54,671 nucleotides of DNA from the NCBI RefSeq assembly GCF_020860125.1, contig NZ_JAJBUX010000070.1, forward strand, positions 1 to 54,671, read 5' to 3'. The DNA comes from Cloacibacillus sp. Its GTDB lineage: Bacteria; Synergistota; Synergistia; Synergistales; Synergistaceae. The notes below the pieces were generated by a model. That model ran no database searches. It saw only the letters and a list, made by a program, of their open reading frames with translations, and was not told the origin of the DNA. The translations under genes and the position numbers were made by a program. Positions 51,651-54,671 of the stretch are shown here, one piece after another (position 1 is the stretch's first letter; each line of letters begins with the position of its first letter).

Positions 51651-52652
51651 ATGGCAATGAAAAAATTTATCAACAACTCAGAGACGCTCACCAAAGAACT
51701 GCTTAAGGGTATGGCGCTCGCCTTCCCCGACAAGATTGAAGTCCGCGAGAATAACCTCGTCATCAACAAGAACATGGAAAAGGCCGACCGCGTCCACATC
51801 GTCACCCTCGGCGGCGCGGGGCATGAGCCCGCGCTCTCAGGCTTTGTCGGCGACGGCATGTTTGACATCTCCATCGTCGGCGACGTATTTGCCGCTCCCG
51901 GACCGGCCGCCTGCTTCGAGGCCCTCTCCCTCGCCTCGGCCCCGAAGGGCGCTCTCTTCGTCGTGCTCAACCACGCGGGAGACATGATGGCCGCCGAAAT
52001 GACGATGGAACAGGTGGAGGACGCTGGGATCAAGGTGGCGCGCGTCACGACGCAGGAGGACATCTCCAACGCGCCGCGCTCCGACTCCGACAACCGCCGC
52101 GGCCTCGTCGGCTGCATCCCCCTCGCGAAGATCGCGGGCGGAGCCGCCGGTATGGGCAGGGATCTTGAAGAGGTGCGCGCCGTCGCGCAGAAGTTCGCCG
52201 ACAACATGGCGACGATCGCCGTCGCCTGCCGCGGCGCGACGCATCCCGCCAACGGCGCCGAGATATCGCGCTTCGGCGAGGACGATATGGAGATCGGTAT
52301 GGGACAGCACGGCGAGGGCGGCGGCGGACGCATGACGATGAAGAGCGCGCGGGAGACCGCGGCGATCATGACCCAGGCGCTGCTTGACGACCTTTCAATT
52401 AAAGAGGGCGAGGAGGTCATGCTCATCGTCAACGGCTCCGGCGCGACGACGCTCATGGAGCAGCTCATCGTCTTCAAGGACTGTGTCGAATACCTCAAAG
52501 GCAAGGGCGTCAAAGTCGTCGCCTCGCACGTTGGGGAGCTGCTCACCGTCCAGGAGGCGGCGGGCTTCCAGCTCTTCATGGCGCGTATGGACGGCGAGCT
52601 GCTCAAATACTGGAAGGCTCCCTGCGACACGCCCTACTACACGGTGAAATAG
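51651..52652 (+). CDS. dhaK: Dihydroxyacetone kinase DhaK-like subunit
   Basis: A 333-residue protein of the DhaK family. The N-terminal MKKFINNSETLTKELLKGMA, TLGGAGHEPALSGFVGDGM and the substrate-binding His220 in GMGQHGEGG are all present; this His binds the ketose carbonyl covalently. It binds dihydroxyacetone or a related ketose, to be phosphorylated with DhaL. AGGAGG precedes the ATG. The neighbouring aldolase suggests the substrate may be a larger ketose than dihydroxyacetone. No dhaM is nearby. Confidence 0.9.
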   Translation: MAMKKFINNSETLTKELLKGMALAFPDKIEVRENNLVINKNMEKADRVHIVTLGGAGHEPALSGFVGDGMFDISIVGDVFAAPGPAACFEALSLASAPKGALFVVLNHAGDMMAAEMTMEQVEDAGIKVARVTTQEDISNAPRSDSDNRRGLVGCIPLAKIAGGAAGMGRDLEEVRAVAQKFADNMATIAVACRGATHPANGAEISRFGEDDMEIGMGQHGEGGGGRMTMKSARETAAIMTQALLDDLSIKEGEEVMLIVNGSGATTLMEQLIVFKDCVEYLKGKGVKVVASHVGELLTVQEAAGFQLFMARMDGELLKYWKAPCDTPYYTVK

Positions 52653-52668
52653 GGCGGCTTGCGCGGCG

Positions 52669-53304
52669 ATGGAAAAACTCACATACGGACGCTTTGTAAA
52701 GATGCTCGGCTGCGCGGCCTCGGCGATTACGGACGCCAAAGACGAGCTGACGGAGCTTGATTCACAGATAGGCGACGGCGACCACGGAACGACGATGGTC
52801 AAGGTGATGGAGACGGTGAAGGCGACCGCCGAGGGCTGCCAGGGGAACGACTTCAAGGGGATGCTCTCGGCCGTCGGCATGGCCGTCCTCAACATGGGCG
52901 GCGGGGCGACCGTGCCCCTCTTCGGCTCGCTCTTCTCCGGCATGGCACGCGCCGTCCCCGAGGGAGCTGCGGAACTTACGAAGGAGCAGCTTGCGGAGGC
53001 CTTTAAGAGCGGCGAAGCGAGGCTTCTGAAATTCTCCAAGGCCCCCCTCGGAGGCAAAACCATGGTCGACGCGCTGACCCCAGCGGTCGCGGCCTTCGCG
53101 GACTACGGCGGCGGCGACATCGCGGCGGCGCTTGAGGCGGCCCGTCTCGCGGCGCACGAGGGCTGCATGAAGACGAAGGACTATGTGGCGCATTTTGGCC
53201 GCGCCAAGAACCTCGGCGAACGCGCACTGGGCATCCCCGACCCCGGCTCGGTCTCGGTTTCGATCATATTCAAGGCCTTCGCGAAATCGGCGGCCGAGGA
53301 ATAA
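52669..53304 (+). CDS. dhaL: Dihydroxyacetone kinase DhaL-like subunit
   Basis: A 211-residue nucleotide-binding subunit. The conserved GDGDHGTTM with its metal-binding Asp residues, GGGATVPLFGSLF, and the DALTPA and GRAKNLGERALGIPDPGS segments are present. It supplies the phosphate for DhaK. It starts 16 bases after dhaK. Without DhaM it may use ATP directly or share a phosphotransferase elsewhere. Confidence 0.92.
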   Translation: MEKLTYGRFVKMLGCAASAITDAKDELTELDSQIGDGDHGTTMVKVMETVKATAEGCQGNDFKGMLSAVGMAVLNMGGGATVPLFGSLFSGMARAVPEGAAELTKEQLAEAFKSGEARLLKFSKAPLGGKTMVDALTPAVAAFADYGGGDIAAALEAARLAAHEGCMKTKDYVAHFGRAKNLGERALGIPDPGSVSVSIIFKAFAKSAAEE

Positions 53305-53317
53305 GGAGTGTCTTAAA

Positions 53318-54190
53318 ATGGTAGACAAGATAGGGAATATCCTGGCGAAAGACTACGGCCTCGACAGGCCGGTGGAGCAGAAGAGCTTCTACGTCAAGGG
53401 GGCGGAACACTGCGATTGGGGCATGAAAGACCGCCTCGCGCGCATCTTTGACCCCAAGAGCGGACGTACCGTCATGCTAGCCTTCGACCACGGTTACATC
53501 ATGGGGCCGACCGCGGGGCTCGAGCGCCTCGACCTCGCCATCCCGCCGCTCGCGCCCTACGCCGATGTGCTGATGGCGACGCGCGGGGCGATCAAGAGCT
53601 GTGTGCCGCCCACCTTCAACAAGGCGATCGCGCTGCGCTGCACCACCGATACCAGCGTGCTGCACGAAGACCTGAGCTACGGTCACGTGGGAGTGGACGT
53701 GGAGGACGCTATTCGCCTCAACGCCTCCTGCATCGTCGTCCAGACTTTCGTCGGCTCCAAAAACGAGGTCGGCAGCTTCAAAAATCTCAGCGATATGATA
53801 AACGCGGGTAACCGCTACGGCATCCCCGTGATGGGCGTTACCGCCGTCGGCAAAGAGATGGAGCGCACCAAGCGTTATTTCCAGCTCGCGACGCGCATAC
53901 TCGCCGAACTCGGCGCGCAGGTGATCAAGACCTACTACTGCGAGGGGTTCGAGGAGGTCACCGCCGCCTGCCCAGTGCCGATCGTCATCGCGGGCGGCAA
54001 AAAGACGCCGGAAAAAGAGGCGCTGGAGATGGCCTATAACGCCATTCGGGACGGCGCGGCGGGTGTGGACATGGGACGCAACATCTTCCAGTCGGAGAAC
54101 CCCGCTGCGATGCTGCGGGCCGTGCGCGCCGTAGTGCACGAGAACGCGAGCGCCGAAGAGGCGTATGATCTGTTCTTGTCCCTGAAATAA
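53318..54190 (+). CDS. LsrF-like aldolase/thiolase (class I, DeoC/FbaB-type)
   Basis: 290 residues from ATG 53318, with AAGGAG upstream. It is closely similar in pattern to E. coli LsrF: DWGMKDRLARIFDPKSGRTV, MLAFDHGYIMGPTAGLERLD, and the Schiff-base Lys204 in QVIKTYYCEG, then GGKKTPEKEALEM and GVDMGRNIFQ. LsrF acts on phosphorylated autoinducer-2. Here the partners are DhaK and DhaL instead of LsrK, so the natural substrate is probably a different phosphorylated ketose. Confidence 0.85.
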   Translation: MVDKIGNILAKDYGLDRPVEQKSFYVKGAEHCDWGMKDRLARIFDPKSGRTVMLAFDHGYIMGPTAGLERLDLAIPPLAPYADVLMATRGAIKSCVPPTFNKAIALRCTTDTSVLHEDLSYGHVGVDVEDAIRLNASCIVVQTFVGSKNEVGSFKNLSDMINAGNRYGIPVMGVTAVGKEMERTKRYFQLATRILAELGAQVIKTYYCEGFEEVTAACPVPIVIAGGKKTPEKEALEMAYNAIRDGAAGVDMGRNIFQSENPAAMLRAVRAVVHENASAEEAYDLFLSLK

Positions 54191-54192
54191 CG

Positions 54193-54320
54193 GAAATCGG
54201 CGTTTATAAGCACGATTTGCGTCATAACTTCGGGCTCTGGCATCCTCACCGTATGAAGATACGGTTCCGGTACCAGAGCCCAAAGTTATTTAGCAACTCG
54301 CACTTCTAAACGCCGATTTC
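54193..54320. repeat. Palindromic unit after the aldolase gene
   Basis: Outer arms GAAATCGGCGTTTA (54193-54206) and its complement (54307-54320), middle arms GGGCTCTGG (54232-54240) and CCAGAGCCC (54273-54281), and an inner 7-bp hairpin with a GAAG loop (54248-54265). It can fold into one long structure. A second, partial unit begins at about 54604 and runs off the window. Confidence 0.7.
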
Positions 54321-54620
54321 CTTCAGGTGGTAAAAGAGATAAATAGCGATTTTTTTTTGCGCCCTCTTTGAGGGAGCTCCCCGCGAAGCGGGGTGAGGGA
54401 GTTTTGGCCTTATATTCTCCCGCGGCTTTTGCCACGGGCTCTGTATGGCGCGGTTTCCGTACTAAACAGAGCAACACTCCTTCCGTCTCGCCGCAAAGAC
54501 GGCGGCGATCCACCTTCCTCAGAGAGGAAGGCTTTAAGAAAAAAACCGCTATTTATCATTTATCATATCGAAGCTAAATCGTTATTTACAGTTTTTCCAA
54601 CCCGAAGGAAATTGGTGTTT
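54310..54620 (-). repeat. MITE-like palindromic repeat, inverted relative of copy 1
   Basis: Read on the minus strand it shares with 48515-48829 the CTCCCTC/GAGGGAG hairpins, a nearly identical stretch of about 50 bases around 54470-54525, and the ATAAATAGCGGTTT-type ends. It is flanked by arms of a larger inverted repeat (TTATTTAGCAACTCGCACTT at about 54285-54304 and its complement at about 54620-54640). No protein gene inside. Confidence 0.65.
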
Positions 54621-54671
54621 AGAAGTGCGAGTTGCTAAATAAAATGGGGGCTCCGATACCGGAACCGTATC

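Larger units (their letters stand above)
54191..54671. other. Gene-free repeat region to the window end
   Basis: Filled by nested palindromes and an inverted relative of the repeat at 48515-48829. No supported gene. Confidence 0.7.

Overview
The window looks like a chromosomal segment of an anaerobic, amino-acid-fermenting bacterium. It holds a selenocysteine-dependent glycine reductase system (grdX, grdE, grdB, grdC, grdD), a Na+/amino-acid symporter, a TRAP carboxylate transporter and other amino-acid enzymes beside GC-rich housekeeping genes such as divIVA, recG, rny and ymdB. This combination suggests a member of the Synergistota, perhaps Cloacibacillus-like. That assignment is inferred from gene content; no rRNA or tRNA gene was recognised.

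Layout. 1-7456: a surface polysaccharide locus (O-antigen polymerase/ligase-like protein cut by the window edge, two GT2, one GT8 and two GT4 glycosyltransferases, and a beta-propeller glycosidase-like protein). Its first 3.2 kb are visibly AT-rich. 7453-9012: galE and a flavodoxin-like reductase on the minus strand. 9247-16892: a housekeeping run (queD, folE2, rlmI-like methyltransferase, HAD phosphatase, HlyD-like protein, yggS, divIVA-like, recG). 17499-22536: a hybrid histidine kinase, RNase Y and YmdB. 22808-27596: a neurotransmitter-type Na+ symporter, then a promoter, a glycine riboswitch and grdX-grdE-grdB. GrdB has an in-frame TGA read as selenocysteine. 27654-29027: a MATE transporter on the minus strand, followed by about 1.1 kb of degenerate sequence.

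30146-41517 is the most interesting part. A second GrdE-like/GrdB-like pair, with its own Sec TGA, is followed by a TAXI-type TRAP transporter, an AraC regulator, a LarA-like racemase, a D-2-hydroxyacid dehydrogenase and a class I aminotransferase. The GrdE-like subunit lacks the Asn-Cys site that gives the pyruvoyl group in GrdE, so the substrate or chemistry may not be that of glycine, sarcosine or betaine reductase. The AraC gene is itself interrupted by an in-frame TGA. A perfect 7-bp hairpin lies downstream of it at the same 12-nt spacing as in the two grdB genes, so this is either a selenoprotein regulator or a pseudogene.

41732-46389: dapF, a short CdaR/PucR-type HTH protein and grdC-grdD, the shared acetyl-phosphate-forming protein C. 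grdA and the thioredoxin genes are not in the window. 46487-51104: three chagasin-like (I42) secreted proteins, a threonine dehydratase, a small QueG-like Fe-S protein, a nitroreductase and a MITE-like repeat. 51275-54190: a VOC protein, DhaK, DhaL and an LsrF-like aldolase, probably one operon for a small phosphorylated ketose. The right edge holds an inverted relative of the repeat, nested in large palindromes.
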